This document shows, piece after piece, positions 39,817 to 48,100 of a stretch of 50,594 bases of DNA. The DNA is from an uncultured Clostridia bacterium (GTDB taxonomy: Bacteria > Bacillota > Clostridia > Christensenellales > Borkfalkiaceae). The stretch lies in the NCBI GenBank assembly GCA_947629535.1, contig CANREC010000004.1, forward strand, positions 1 through 50,594. Direction: 5' to 3'. The first letter of the stretch is position 1; each line of letters starts with the position of its first letter. The notes below the pieces were generated by a model. It saw only the letters and a program-made list of their open reading frames with translations, did not search any database and was not told the DNA's origin. The translations under genes and the position numbers were made by a program.

Positions 39817-39869
39817 ACAAGTTTTAGCAAAAAATCGCACGGAAAGCGAAAAAATTTTTTTCGGCGGCC

Positions 39870-39898
39870 TTTACAAAGGTTTGAAAATGTATTAAAAT
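39870..39898 (+). promoter_or_regulatory. Promoter of the PRTase-like gene
   Basis: -35 TTTACA (39870-39875), 17-nt spacer, -10 TAAAAT (39893-39898); AAGGGAGAA then precedes the ATG at 39934. It diverges from the grpE promoter. Confidence 0.8.
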
Positions 39899-39933
39899 AG
39901 GAAAAAAGATAAGGGAATCAAGGGAGAAATTCT

Positions 39934-40566
39934 ATGGAATCGAGAGCTTTCGAACTCTACGCAAAGCGCAACAATAAGGTCAACGTCCGCGCCATCCCCG
40001 GGCATTTCGCGACGCAGCACTCTCACGTCAACTACTGCATCGACATGACCAAGGTCAAGACGGAGATGAACGCGGCCAAGGCGACGGCAAAGCTCTTCGC
40101 CGAGAGCCTTTCGAATATCACGATCGACACCATCATCACGCTCGAGCGGATGAAGATGGTCGGCGCCTTCCTTGCGGAGACGCTTGCGACGGGCTCGGGG
40201 ATCAACATGAACCAGGAGCTCGCTGTCATCTCGCCCGAGATCACGGCGGATGAAAAACTCATTCTCCGCGACAACATGCTGCCCTATGTGCGGTTCCGCC
40301 ACGTCCTTCTGCTCACCGCCACGGCGACGACAGGCATGACGGCGATGAGCGCCGTCCGCGGCATCCGCTACTACGGCGGCGAGGTCGCAGGCGTTGCCAC
40401 CGTGTTCGGCGGGAAGTTCGAGATCCCGGGCGTGCCCGTCGTCCGTCTCGTCGGCGCCGAGGACCTGCCCGATTACAGCTCCTACCGCGCGAGCGAGTGC
40501 CCGCTCTGCCGCGACGGAAGGAAGGTGGACGCCGTCGTCAATTCCTACGGATACAGTAAAGTCTGA
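39934..40566 (+). CDS. PyrE-like type I phosphoribosyltransferase-fold protein
   Basis: A 210-residue protein of the Firmicutes group often named orotate phosphoribosyltransferase. The core VLLLTATATTGMTAMSAVRGI aligns with the PRPP loop, but the usual pair of acidic residues before TTG is replaced by Thr-Ala-Thr-Ala, so PRPP-dependent catalysis is doubtful. Other conserved blocks: IPGHFATQHSHVNYCIDMT near the N terminus and a C-terminal ECPLCRDGRKV. It is a single-gene unit with its own promoter and terminator, not beside pyrimidine genes. A nucleotide-sensing or divergent enzyme role is possible; not established. Confidence 0.75.
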   Translation: MESRAFELYAKRNNKVNVRAIPGHFATQHSHVNYCIDMTKVKTEMNAAKATAKLFAESLSNITIDTIITLERMKMVGAFLAETLATGSGINMNQELAVISPEITADEKLILRDNMLPYVRFRHVLLLTATATTGMTAMSAVRGIRYYGGEVAGVATVFGGKFEIPGVPVVRLVGAEDLPDYSSYRASECPLCRDGRKVDAVVNSYGYSKV

Positions 40567-40585
40567 AAAAACGCAACATATATGC

Positions 40586-40612
40586 AAAAAAGCCCTCACC
40601 GAGGGCTTTTTT
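40586..40612 (+). terminator. Terminator of the PRTase-like gene
   Basis: AAAAAAGCCCTC/GAGGGCTTTTTT with an ACC loop, 19 bases past the stop. Confidence 0.95.
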
Positions 40613-40619
40613 GATTGAG

Positions 40620-40815
40620 ATCAAACCCGCCCGCTCATTCTGCCCCGCGCGCATTCTTGTTGCACCAAGCGCGGCACGAGGAGCGTAGCGACGAAGTAGC
40701 GTCAGCGAAGGATCCCGACGGTCGATGTCGGACTTCGTTTGAAAGGCAATCCCCTCCCCTACCCCTCCCCCTTCAACGGGGGAGGGCGATCGGGCGGCTC
40801 AGGATGACGCGGCGC
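40620..40815. repeat. Intergenic repeat cluster
   Basis: CCGCGCGCATTCTTGTTGCA-type unit (a second copy at 50.34 kb), GCGTCAGCGAAGGATCCC, the CCCCTACCCCTCCCCC/GGGGGAGGG hairpin block and CTCAGGATGACGCG. No gene. Confidence 0.8.
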
Positions 40816-40864
40816 GCGGCGAGCAAAGACATGATCGCAGAAAACAAAATGAACGAAATACTCC

Positions 40865-42331
40865 CTATATCGTTTTTTTCCGATAAATGATGACCCGTTG
40901 GCCCTCTTTGACGGGAAACTCGATGTCGGGATTGCTGCGTTCGACGTCCTCGGGGGACTTTTTGAGGCGCTTTGCGAGCTCCCACAGTCCGTCGCCCGCC
41001 TTGGGAATGTAGACGCTGATCGCGCAGTCGCTCTCCGCAAAGGGTCCCCCCTCTTTGACGTCGGAGACGAGCCGCACGTCATACGTCTTTTTTTCCTTGA
41101 GAAAGATCTTGACCGTGGCCTCGGCATCGATCTCCCCTTCCTGCTTTTGCCGCGCGGACATGCCGCAGACCATGACGCCCGTCTCGGCCTCTCCCGCGTC
41201 GACGGCCACCGAGAAGGGCAGGCCGATCTCCACGGCGCGGTATTCCCCGTCGGATGACCGCACGAGAAGGGACGCGCTCGCGACGCCTTCCGCCCGCATG
41301 CCCTCTTCCGTCCTGACGAGCTCGGCCTCCGCACGCTGCAGGGTGACCGCCTCGAAGGAATCGGAGAAATTGACGGGACCCGAGAGCACGGCCTTCCCGC
41401 TCACCCGCTCGGTGACGCGCTTGTACTCCCCGACGCCCGCGAAGGCGCCCTCATAGAAGTCAAGCTCCGTCTCGCAGTCGGTGGAAAAGGCGTCCGCCGC
41501 CCCGTCGAGCACGTTCTCCTCGTACACACAGCCGTCGGCCGTGAGCGTAAAACGCGCATATATGTTGCATTTTCCGTCCTCTTCCTCGGCGTGAATGGCC
41601 GCGTCGACGACGCTGACTTTGACTTCCGCGCCGCTGCCGAACGAGGCGGGATCGCAGGGGATCTCCACGCGGAAGGGGACGAGCCGTTCGAAGGACGCGA
41701 GCGAGGAATCCTGCTTGAGGGCGAGGATGCTCAGATTGATCTCCCCCTCCGCCTTGACGAGCCCCGTCTCGCAGACAACGTCGGTGACCGCGGCCGTCTC
41801 GCTGTGCTGCAGAATGTCGCCCAAGAGCTCTGTCTCGAACTCGTCCTCGGCCTCGGCCGCCCCGCCGCAGAGATGCGCCGTGACCGCCTTGACGGGCTCT
41901 CTCTTCAAAACGAGATCGCCGCCCGAGAGATATTCAAAGCTTTCCTCGCCGTACAGCGCGACGTCGGTGCCGAGAAGAGCGGTGAGAAAGACGCTTGCGC
42001 CCTCGCGCCGCACGGAGACGTTCTCGACGGAGACGGACGCCTTGGCCGTGAGAACGGGGGTGACGGCGCCGTCCTTTGCGACGGCGGAGAACTCCACGCC
42101 CTTCTCCGCGCGGCAAATGTGTTTCTCCGCGTCCTCATAGACGATGGAAAAGTGCGTCTTTCCGTAATATCTGACCTCGCCGTTTCCCGCGTCCGCGCCC
42201 GTGAGCGCCGCATGCGCATGGGCGGTCAGAATGGTCTCCACCTCGCCGCCGAAACGGCATTCGACCGCTGTCTGTGCCGAGAGCTCCTTCTTCTTTCCGA
42301 AACTCCGAAAGGTCTGCGTCTGAATGTTCAT
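40865..42331 (-). CDS. SPOCS (DUF3794)/LysM protein, SipL-like spore coat factor
   Basis: A 488-residue protein with repeated SPOCS (DUF3794) units of about 100-120 residues over residues 30-430, the last with VCGMSARQKQEGEIDAEATVKIFL. A single C-terminal LysM domain (about 440-488: YIPKAGDGLWELAKRLKKSPEDVERSNPDI) follows. This is the architecture of SipL of Clostridioides, which binds SpoIVA and builds the coat. The ATG at 42331 has AAGGAG upstream. A sigma-E-like promoter precedes it, which fits mother-cell expression. It is divergent from veg, a pairing seen in other Clostridia. Confidence 0.88.
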   Translation of the reverse strand: MNIQTQTFRSFGKKKELSAQTAVECRFGGEVETILTAHAHAALTGADAGNGEVRYYGKTHFSIVYEDAEKHICRAEKGVEFSAVAKDGAVTPVLTAKASVSVENVSVRREGASVFLTALLGTDVALYGEESFEYLSGGDLVLKREPVKAVTAHLCGGAAEAEDEFETELLGDILQHSETAAVTDVVCETGLVKAEGEINLSILALKQDSSLASFERLVPFRVEIPCDPASFGSGAEVKVSVVDAAIHAEEEDGKCNIYARFTLTADGCVYEENVLDGAADAFSTDCETELDFYEGAFAGVGEYKRVTERVSGKAVLSGPVNFSDSFEAVTLQRAEAELVRTEEGMRAEGVASASLLVRSSDGEYRAVEIGLPFSVAVDAGEAETGVMVCGMSARQKQEGEIDAEATVKIFLKEKKTYDVRLVSDVKEGGPFAESDCAISVYIPKAGDGLWELAKRLKKSPEDVERSNPDIEFPVKEGQRVIIYRKKTI

Positions 42332-42359
42332 GATGATTCTCCTTGAATTTTCTCCCTTC

Positions 42360-42387
42360 ATTCTATGCCTCAAAAATGGCAGATATG
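42360..42387 (-). promoter_or_regulatory. Sigma-E-like promoter of the SPOCS/LysM gene
   Basis: Minus strand: CATATCT (42387-42381), 13-nt spacer, CATAGAAT (42367-42360), close to the sigma-E pattern ATATT-N13/14-CATACAAT. Confidence 0.5.
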
Positions 42388-42445
42388 CGACCGTTTTGCT
42401 GTCGTAAAAGGTATATTTTCCGTGATATGGGGCAATCATTGTCAC

Positions 42446-42688
42446 ATGATAAAGCAAAAGAGCGACATCTCGGCGGTCAAAAAGACCATTTCCGATTACT
42501 TTCAAAAACAGGTCGACGTCACCGTGGATCTGGGAAGGAACAAGATCCTGCGTTTCTGCGGGGAACTCTCGGGGGTCTATCCCGCGCTCTTCACAGTCTC
42601 CCCCAACGACAAAAATTTCCTCGGCAAAACTTCCTATTCCTATGCGGAAGTGCTCTGCGGGAGCGTGAAGATCAGGCCCATTTCTTAA
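42446..42688 (+). CDS. veg: Veg family protein
   Basis: An 80-residue protein of the Veg (DUF1021) family, linked in Bacillus to biofilm and vegetative functions. Seen: SDISAVKKTISDYFQKQVDVTVDLGRNK (shown in parts: SDISAVKKTI, GRNKILRFCG), and the diagnostic YPALFTV and SYSYAEVL near the end. ATG 42446 matches the family N terminus; no good Shine-Dalgarno is seen before it, and the 27 residues available upstream are unlike Veg. Divergent from the SPOCS/LysM gene. Confidence 0.85.
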   Translation: MIKQKSDISAVKKTISDYFQKQVDVTVDLGRNKILRFCGELSGVYPALFTVSPNDKNFLGKTSYSYAEVLCGSVKIRPIS

Positions 42689-42784
42689 ATATCGGAAATT
42701 TTTGAAAAAAACGTCATATATGTCCCCATTTCCGACGATCCCGTGGTATCATGGAACTGCGGCGGGAAAGGGACGGTTATCGGT

Positions 42785-43309
42785 ATGACGGTCATTGAGT
42801 TGTATCATGTCCTGCATCGCTACGGTGTGGACGTGCTGTTTCTCGCTATGGGAGTGACGCTTCTCACGTCCCTCCTCAAAAAAACAGTCATGAAGTCGGC
42901 AAACAGGAAGGTTTTCGTCTTTTTGCCCTTCGGTCTCGGGATCCTCATCTACGTGCTCTATAGCTTGCTCGCGCGCAGCGGCGTCTGTTTTACGGCGGAA
43001 GAGATCTTCACCGTCGTCGAACGGGGGCTCTCCACAGGGTGTGCGGCGACCCTGTATTACGTCTTATATGAGCAATTCCTGCGCGGAAAGCTCACCGTGG
43101 ACCCCCTTCTGCCCCTTCTCGAATGTGTTCCGGAAGAGAAGAGGCAAGAGGCGTCCGAGCACATCCGCGCCGCCTGCAAAGACGCGGACGGTGAGATCGA
43201 CGGCATCCTCGCAGAGCAGCTGAAGGCGTACGCCGATCCCCCTCTTTCCGAAGAGGAGCTCCTGCTCACCGCAGGGCTTCTGAAAGAGTATCTGTCCTCC
43301 ATTGCATGA
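42785..43309 (+). CDS. Small membrane protein of unknown function
   Basis: A 174-residue protein with two or three hydrophobic helices in the first half (about 10-30, 37-60 and a weaker one near 75-95). A soluble acidic helical C-terminal half follows (ECVPEEKRQEASEHIRAACK, LSEEELLLTAGLLKEYL). No family recognised; a two-helix phage-holin-like look is not enough to call. ATG 42785 is followed by the natural membrane start, but AAAGGGA is about 11 bases before it, so a slightly earlier start (GTG 42743) is possible. Confidence 0.65.
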   Translation: MTVIELYHVLHRYGVDVLFLAMGVTLLTSLLKKTVMKSANRKVFVFLPFGLGILIYVLYSLLARSGVCFTAEEIFTVVERGLSTGCAATLYYVLYEQFLRGKLTVDPLLPLLECVPEEKRQEASEHIRAACKDADGEIDGILAEQLKAYADPPLSEEELLLTAGLLKEYLSSIA

Positions 43310-43315
43310 CGTTTT

Positions 43316-43346
43316 CCGTCCGCGGCTTTCCGCGGACGGTTTTTTT
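43316..43346 (+). terminator. Terminator of the small membrane protein gene
   Basis: CCGTCCGCGG/CCGCGGACGG with a CTTT-type loop and seven Ts. Confidence 0.94.
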
Positions 43347-43349
43347 ATT

Positions 43350-43505
43350 TCGAACGATTTTTTTTGCTTTGCAAAAGAAATCGTTCGAGCGAAAATGCCT
43401 TGTTCATCGATCGTCTTGTTTCGTAAGACACTTTGACGGACATTAAGGTTCCCGTAGGGTACCAAATAGGGTGCGCTTAAGCGGGGAAACCCCGCCACGC
43501 GCAGG
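43350..43505 (-). other. Structured element, copy C
   Basis: Minus strand: outer stem TGCGC (43503-43499)/GCGCA, inner stem GCGGGG/CCCCGC, then ACCCTATTTGG. The second hairpin is GGTACCC-TA-CGGGAACC (43463-43447), changed in sequence but still paired relative to A and B, followed by CCTTAATGTCC. The terminal 18-bp hairpin with a loop of three As (43388-43350, one G-T pair) faces the terminator of the upstream plus-strand gene. The middle differs from A and B. Confidence 0.68.
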
Positions 43506-43509
43506 AAAT

Positions 43510-43760
43510 TGGGACAACCCCCACCCCTATCCCGCCCCCTTAAAAAAGTGAGCGGGCGAGGTAAGAGTCAGGACGAGCGGGGGGCGGGGCAGGCACCCCA
43601 CAATGCGTCATTCAGAGCGTCCGCGAAGGATCCCATTAAACCTACGGACTTCGTTCCTCGGGATCCTTCGACACGCCGTCTACGGCGGCGGCTCAGGATG
43701 ACGCGGGGGCGGGGCAGGATGAGCGGCGGCGGGCACGGGTGCCCGCCGCCGCTCAATTTT
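43510..43760. repeat. Repeat cluster before gerAA
   Basis: CCCCACCCCTATCCCGCCCC block, GCGTCATTCAGAGCGTCCGC, GGGATCCTTCGACACGCC, CTACGGCGGCGG, CTCAGGATGACGCG and a GCGGCGGGC/GCCCGCCGC hairpin. The remaining 40 bases before gerAA are AT-rich, with no Shine-Dalgarno visible. Confidence 0.78.
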
Positions 43761-43804
43761 TCATTTTCATTTTTAATTTTTTATTTATCACTCATACTTG
43801 TCTT

Positions 43805-45238
43805 ATGAAAAACATCACGGGGAATCTCAAGAAGGACACGGACGCGCTGAAAAAGCTCCTGCCCGCCGAGGACATTCTGACCTTTTCATTTGTGTCGCAG
43901 GACGGCCTCGCGTTCACCGTCGTCTATGCCGACCCGATCTGCGACAAGGAGCTCCTCGGCGAACAGCTTATCCGTCCCCTTCTTCACTATTCGGGTGAAA
44001 AAAGCGCAGATATGATCGCAAAAAGCATCACTTCTCCCGAGATCCGTCTGCAAAATTCCATGGAAAAGCTCGCCGAGGAAGTGCTCGCGGGCAATCCCGT
44101 TCTCCTCTGGGAAGGCATGGACGAGGCCGTCGTCTGCGGCACCAAAAAAATGTTCGTCCGCGCCATTGCCGAGCCCTCCACGGACGTCGCCGTCAAGGGC
44201 CCGCGCGAAGGGTTCATCGAGGACGTCAAGATCAACACGTCCCTCGTCCGCCGCCGCCTCAAGACGGGAGAGCTGAAGATCGAGAACGTGGAAGTCGGCC
44301 GCCGTTCCAAGACGGTGGTCGCCGTCTGCTATCTCGAGGGCACGACCGTGAAGAGGACGGTGGAGGACGTCAAGAAAAAACTCGGGGAGATCGACATCGA
44401 CATCGTGCCCGATTCGAGCTATCTGACACACTTTCTCTCTTCCCGTCCCTACTCGCTCGTCAAACAGGTCGGGACGACCGAAAAGCCCGACATCTTCTGC
44501 GCCAAGATCGCCGAGGGCAGAGTGGGGCTCATCGTGGACGGCTCTCCCATCGCCCTCACGCTTCCATATCTGCTCATCGAGGATTTCCAGTCGAGCGAGG
44601 ACTACTTCGTCCCCCCGTACCGCGCGACATTCACCCGCATCCTGCGCTTTTTATCCCTCGTTGTCGCGATATATCTGCCCGCTTTTTATGTTTCGGCCCA
44701 ACTCTTCAAGCTACAGCTCTTTCCCGTGAAACTGCTCCTCACGATCGCGGGAAGCATCCGCGACATCCCCTTTTCGCCCTCGCTCGAGATGCTCCTCGTG
44801 CTTTTCGTGCTCGAAGTCCTGAACGAGGCGTCCATCCGCATGCCAAAATACGTCGGCATGGCGCTCTCCGTCGTGGGCGCCCTCGTCTTGGGGGAGACGG
44901 CCGTCTCGGCGGGTTTCGTCTCCACGCCTGCGATCATCATCGTCGCCTTCTCGGGCATCGGGCTCTATGCCGTGCCCAATCTCATCGAACAGACAAGCGT
45001 CGTGCGGCTCGTCATGCTGCTGATCGCGGGCAGCGTGGGGACGTACGGCATCATCCTCGCGACGGCGTTCATGCTCCTCTATCTCGTCACGACGGAGAAC
45101 TACGGCGCCCCGCTCCTTTCCCCCTTCTCGCCCATGATCGGGAGAGACCTGCGCGACAGCGTCGTAAAATACAACTTGGGGTCGCTGAAACTGCGTCCCA
45201 AAACGCTCGGCAGCCCGAACAAAAGGAGGCTCAAATGA
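43805..45238 (+). CDS. gerAA: Spore germination receptor subunit A (GerAA family)
   Basis: A 477-residue GerA-type protein of the spore inner membrane: soluble N-terminal domain (about 1-250, with REGFIEDVKINTSLVRRRL and VDGSPIALTLPYLLIEDFQ) and five or so helices after residue 270. Seen signature: DIPFSPSLEMLLVLFVLEVLNEASIRMPK (in parts: FSPSLEMLL, EASIRMP). The ATG at 43805 gives a usual start, but no Shine-Dalgarno precedes it. Its stop overlaps the gerAB start in ATGA. Together with GerAB and GerAC it senses germinants. Confidence 0.94.
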   Translation: MKNITGNLKKDTDALKKLLPAEDILTFSFVSQDGLAFTVVYADPICDKELLGEQLIRPLLHYSGEKSADMIAKSITSPEIRLQNSMEKLAEEVLAGNPVLLWEGMDEAVVCGTKKMFVRAIAEPSTDVAVKGPREGFIEDVKINTSLVRRRLKTGELKIENVEVGRRSKTVVAVCYLEGTTVKRTVEDVKKKLGEIDIDIVPDSSYLTHFLSSRPYSLVKQVGTTEKPDIFCAKIAEGRVGLIVDGSPIALTLPYLLIEDFQSSEDYFVPPYRATFTRILRFLSLVVAIYLPAFYVSAQLFKLQLFPVKLLLTIAGSIRDIPFSPSLEMLLVLFVLEVLNEASIRMPKYVGMALSVVGALVLGETAVSAGFVSTPAIIIVAFSGIGLYAVPNLIEQTSVVRLVMLLIAGSVGTYGIILATAFMLLYLVTTENYGAPLLSPFSPMIGRDLRDSVVKYNLGSLKLRPKTLGSPNKRRLK

Positions 45239-46308
45239 ACAAGATCTCCCCCCGTCAGCTCTATTTTTTCCTCGCCTGCGTCATGCCCGTGGGAAAACTG
45301 CTCGTCCTTCCCACGCTCCTCGCCCGATATGCGAAATGCGACCTGCTCTTTCCCGTCCTCGTGAGCTATCTCATACAGGCGGGGGTCGTCTTTTCCGTCC
45401 TGCTCGCATCAAGCAAGCGGGAGAGCCTGTATGACCTTCTCAAAAATACCTTCGGCAGGGTCGCAAGCATCGTAATATTGATCATATTGTCGATATTTTT
45501 CTTCTATGCTGCCCTTCTGCCCCTTCTCGAACAGCGGCTCTTCGTGCAGAGCGTTTTCTATGACACTCTGCCCTCGCTCGCGGCCTTTGCGCCCTTCTTC
45601 CTCTTCAGCGTGTACCTGTGCGCAAAGCCCCTATCCTCGCAGGGACGGGTGTGGGACATCCTCGGTCCCCTCTTCCTCACGGGACTTGCGGGCATTTTAG
45701 TGCTCTCGGCCGCCTCGATGGACGTCGGCGCCCTGCTCCCCGTCGGCGGGGGCGGGATCGGGGGGCTCCTGAAAGGTTTCTCCGTTGCGACGGGCTGGTT
45801 CTTCGACGGGGCGATCCTTCTCATGCTCCTCGGCCGCATCGACTATCAAAAGGGCACGGCGTGGAAGGGGACCCTCTTCTATCTCGCGGGCGGGATCGCC
45901 GTGCTCGCCTTTCTTGCCGTGTTCTATGCCGTCTTTCAGGACATGGCCGCGACCCAATATTTTGCGATCGCAAAGACGTCGAAGTACTTTTCGGGCATCA
46001 CTGTCCTCGGCCGCATCGACTATGTGTTCATCTATCTTCTTTCCCTCGTCATGGCCTTCTGGTGCACCGTCCCTCTGCAGGCGGGGATCGACTGCTATCT
46101 GCAGCCCTTCGGAAGGGAGAGACATCTTGCCACCGTCCTCTCCGTCGCCGTCAATGCCCTCTTCCTCGTCCTGCTCTATCTGCTGAACAACCGTTTCGGC
46201 GAAGTCATGCGCTTTATCACGGGGCCCGCTTTCTGGATCTTCCCCGCCTTCTGCATTCTGCTCCCGCCCTTTTCCCTGCTTTTGAGGAGGAACCATGGAC
46301 GCGCGTAG
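45235..46308 (+). CDS. gerAB: Spore germination receptor subunit B (GerAB family permease)
   Basis: A 357-residue integral membrane protein with about ten helices, an APC-superfamily transporter homologue that forms the germinant-binding subunit. N-terminal ISPRQLYFFLACVMPVGKLLVLPTL (in parts) matches the family; AGGAGG is present in the end of gerAA. It overlaps gerAA by 4 and gerAC by 14 bases. Confidence 0.92.
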   Translation: MNKISPRQLYFFLACVMPVGKLLVLPTLLARYAKCDLLFPVLVSYLIQAGVVFSVLLASSKRESLYDLLKNTFGRVASIVILIILSIFFFYAALLPLLEQRLFVQSVFYDTLPSLAAFAPFFLFSVYLCAKPLSSQGRVWDILGPLFLTGLAGILVLSAASMDVGALLPVGGGGIGGLLKGFSVATGWFFDGAILLMLLGRIDYQKGTAWKGTLFYLAGGIAVLAFLAVFYAVFQDMAATQYFAIAKTSKYFSGITVLGRIDYVFIYLLSLVMAFWCTVPLQAGIDCYLQPFGRERHLATVLSVAVNALFLVLLYLLNNRFGEVMRFITGPAFWIFPAFCILLPPFSLLLRRNHGRA

Positions 46309-47476
46309 ATTTATCAAGACCATTCCCATGAAACTCTATCTCATCCTGCTCGCGGTCATCCTCTTTGCCTTCTTCTCCAACGACTTCGGGCTCGTGGACG
46401 TGCAAAAGACGGCCGTCATCCTCGCCGCAGGCATCGACAAGACGGAAAACGGCTACGTCCTCTCTTCACAGATCGCCGTGCCCAAGGGCAGCGACAGGAC
46501 AACGGGCGGGACCTCTTCCCTCGAGATCGAGACGGAGGGAAAGACGGTCTCCGACTGCATCACCATGCTCTATACCAAGACGGGCTGGGTCCCCAAGCTC
46601 GTGTTCTGCAATCTGCTCCTTCTCGGCGAAGAGACGGCAAAGGACGACGTTTTCGACGGTCTCAACTACTTCCTGCGCAACGAATATATGTCCGATTCCT
46701 GCTATCTCGCCGTCTGTGAGGGAAGGGCGGGGGACGTGCTCTCCTCGCAGAGCGCCATCGACGACGCGTCCTCTCTCGCCATCACCAAACTCTTTTCGGA
46801 CGCGGCGAAAAAGTCGGGAAAGGTCATGCCGAACACACTCAAAGATTTCTCTGTCTCCTACTTCGGCGTCTCCAAGAGCGGATACCTGCCCTTTGTGCGC
46901 ATGAGCGATCAGGAAGGGTCGCAGGATGCGGGCGGGAATGAGAGTTCGGGCGGCTCGGGCGGGCAGGACAAGCCGCAGAAGATCTATACGGCAAACGAAA
47001 CGGCCATCTTCCGCGAGGGGAAAATGGCCGGGATGCTCTCTGCCGATGAGACGCTCGCCTTTGCGCTTTTGAAGGGAGAAGTGTTTTCGGGGACGTTCAA
47101 CGCGGCGGACGGAGAAAAGCCCGTCACGCTGACCGTGCTCGAGAATGACGGCGGGGTCTCCCTCGAGACCGAGGGGACGCCCAAGGTCAAGCTCTCCCTC
47201 TCGCTCACCGTGCGGCTGTGCTGCCGCGGCATCTCCGCCCCCATCGACGACATCGCCACTGACGAGGTGGGAGAGAAGGTGCTCCACTCGGCCGAAGAGA
47301 CCGTCAAGGGATATGTGGAGCAGCTGTGGAACGCGTGCAAACAGGCGGACTGCGACCTCTTTGAGCTCAGGCGCGACCTGTACCGCACCTCGCCGAAGAA
47401 GTTTTCGGAGCTGAAGGACCTCGTCCCCGCCGCCGCGGAGCCCGTCATCGAGGCCAAAGTCCAGACAAAGAGCTAA
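46295..47476 (+). CDS. gerAC: Spore germination receptor subunit C (GerAC family), no lipobox
   Basis: A 393-residue GerAC-like protein with the N-terminal DVQKTAVILAAGIDKTENGY block (usually RRELNDLAIVxGIGID) and a C-terminal domain with CKQADCDLFELRRDLY and KFSEL. GerAC is normally a lipoprotein with Cys around residue 20. Here the hydrophobic segment (12-28, YLILLAVILFAFFSND) has no cysteine, so it is probably an uncleaved anchor. GAGGAGG precedes the ATG inside gerAB. Confidence 0.9.
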   Translation: MDARRFIKTIPMKLYLILLAVILFAFFSNDFGLVDVQKTAVILAAGIDKTENGYVLSSQIAVPKGSDRTTGGTSSLEIETEGKTVSDCITMLYTKTGWVPKLVFCNLLLLGEETAKDDVFDGLNYFLRNEYMSDSCYLAVCEGRAGDVLSSQSAIDDASSLAITKLFSDAAKKSGKVMPNTLKDFSVSYFGVSKSGYLPFVRMSDQEGSQDAGGNESSGGSGGQDKPQKIYTANETAIFREGKMAGMLSADETLAFALLKGEVFSGTFNAADGEKPVTLTVLENDGGVSLETEGTPKVKLSLSLTVRLCCRGISAPIDDIATDEVGEKVLHSAEETVKGYVEQLWNACKQADCDLFELRRDLYRTSPKKFSELKDLVPAAAEPVIEAKVQTKS

Positions 47477-47499
47477 AAAGAGCGCCAAGGGGAAAGAGG

Positions 47500-47930
47500 G
47501 CTCGGGCGGGCGCCAAGGCGCCCGCCCGCTCATTCTAAGGCCCCAAATCGCCCTCCCCCGTTGAAGGGGGAGGGGTAGGGGAGGGGGTTGCTCTTCCCCA
47601 TTGTCATCCCGAGCGTGTCGAGGGATCTCCATTTTTCCATTGTCATCCCGAGCCGCGCGTAAGCGCGTGTCGAGGGATCTCCACTGCATTGTCATCCCGA
47701 GCGTGTCGAGGGATCTCCACTGCATTGTCATCCCGAGCTTGTCGAGGGATCTCCACCGCATTGTCATCCCGTGCGTGTCGAGGGATCTCCACCGTAATAG
47801 AGATTTCTCGACTACGCCTTCTGCTCCGCTCGAAATGACATAGACCTACGGAGCTCCATCCGTTTACAGGGATCCTTCGCATCGCTGCGCTCTGAATGAA
47901 CACAAGCACCCCGCGGGGTGTCCGCCCAAA
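47500..47930. repeat. Repeat cluster with a 36-bp tandem array
   Basis: An 11-bp GC-rich hairpin (47504-47527) is followed by CCCTCCCCCGTTGAAGGGGG. Five copies at about 47598-47795 of a unit CATTGTCATCCCGAGCGTGT + CGAGGGATCTCCACTG come next (one copy carries an extra 15-base GCCGCGCGTAAGCGC insert), then CATTCTGAGC-like ends. No gene. Confidence 0.88.
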
Positions 47931-47956
47931 TGTCCGCCGATTGCGGGCGTCGCTTT

Positions 47957-47984
47957 ATAACATATGTTATATAACATAGGTTAT
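47957..47984. promoter_or_regulatory. Tandem palindromic operator upstream of pckG
   Basis: ATAACATATGTTAT (47957-47970, perfect palindrome) and, directly adjacent, ATAACATAGGTTAT (47971-47984). They lie 23 bases upstream of the pckG -35. Related ATAAC...GTTAT sites precede the convergent XRE regulator gene. Confidence 0.65.
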
Positions 47985-48006
47985 ATTATAATTTTTCGGC
48001 TTTCCG

Positions 48007-48035
48007 TTTACATTGGGGGATTTTCGTGGTATAAT
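48007..48035 (+). promoter_or_regulatory. pckG promoter
   Basis: -35 TTTACA (48007-48012), 17-nt spacer, -10 TATAAT (48030-48035); AGGAGG lies 9 bases before the ATG further down. Confidence 0.88.
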
Positions 48036-48100
48036 ACTATAAGAGAGTGGCGCGATCGGCCGCTCCGCACGCATAAGATACCAATCAGGAGGATCATAAA

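Noticed and set aside
39780-39870. CIRCE element in the grpE upstream region
   Set aside because: No TTAGCACTC/GAGTGCTAA pair or close variant was found on either strand.
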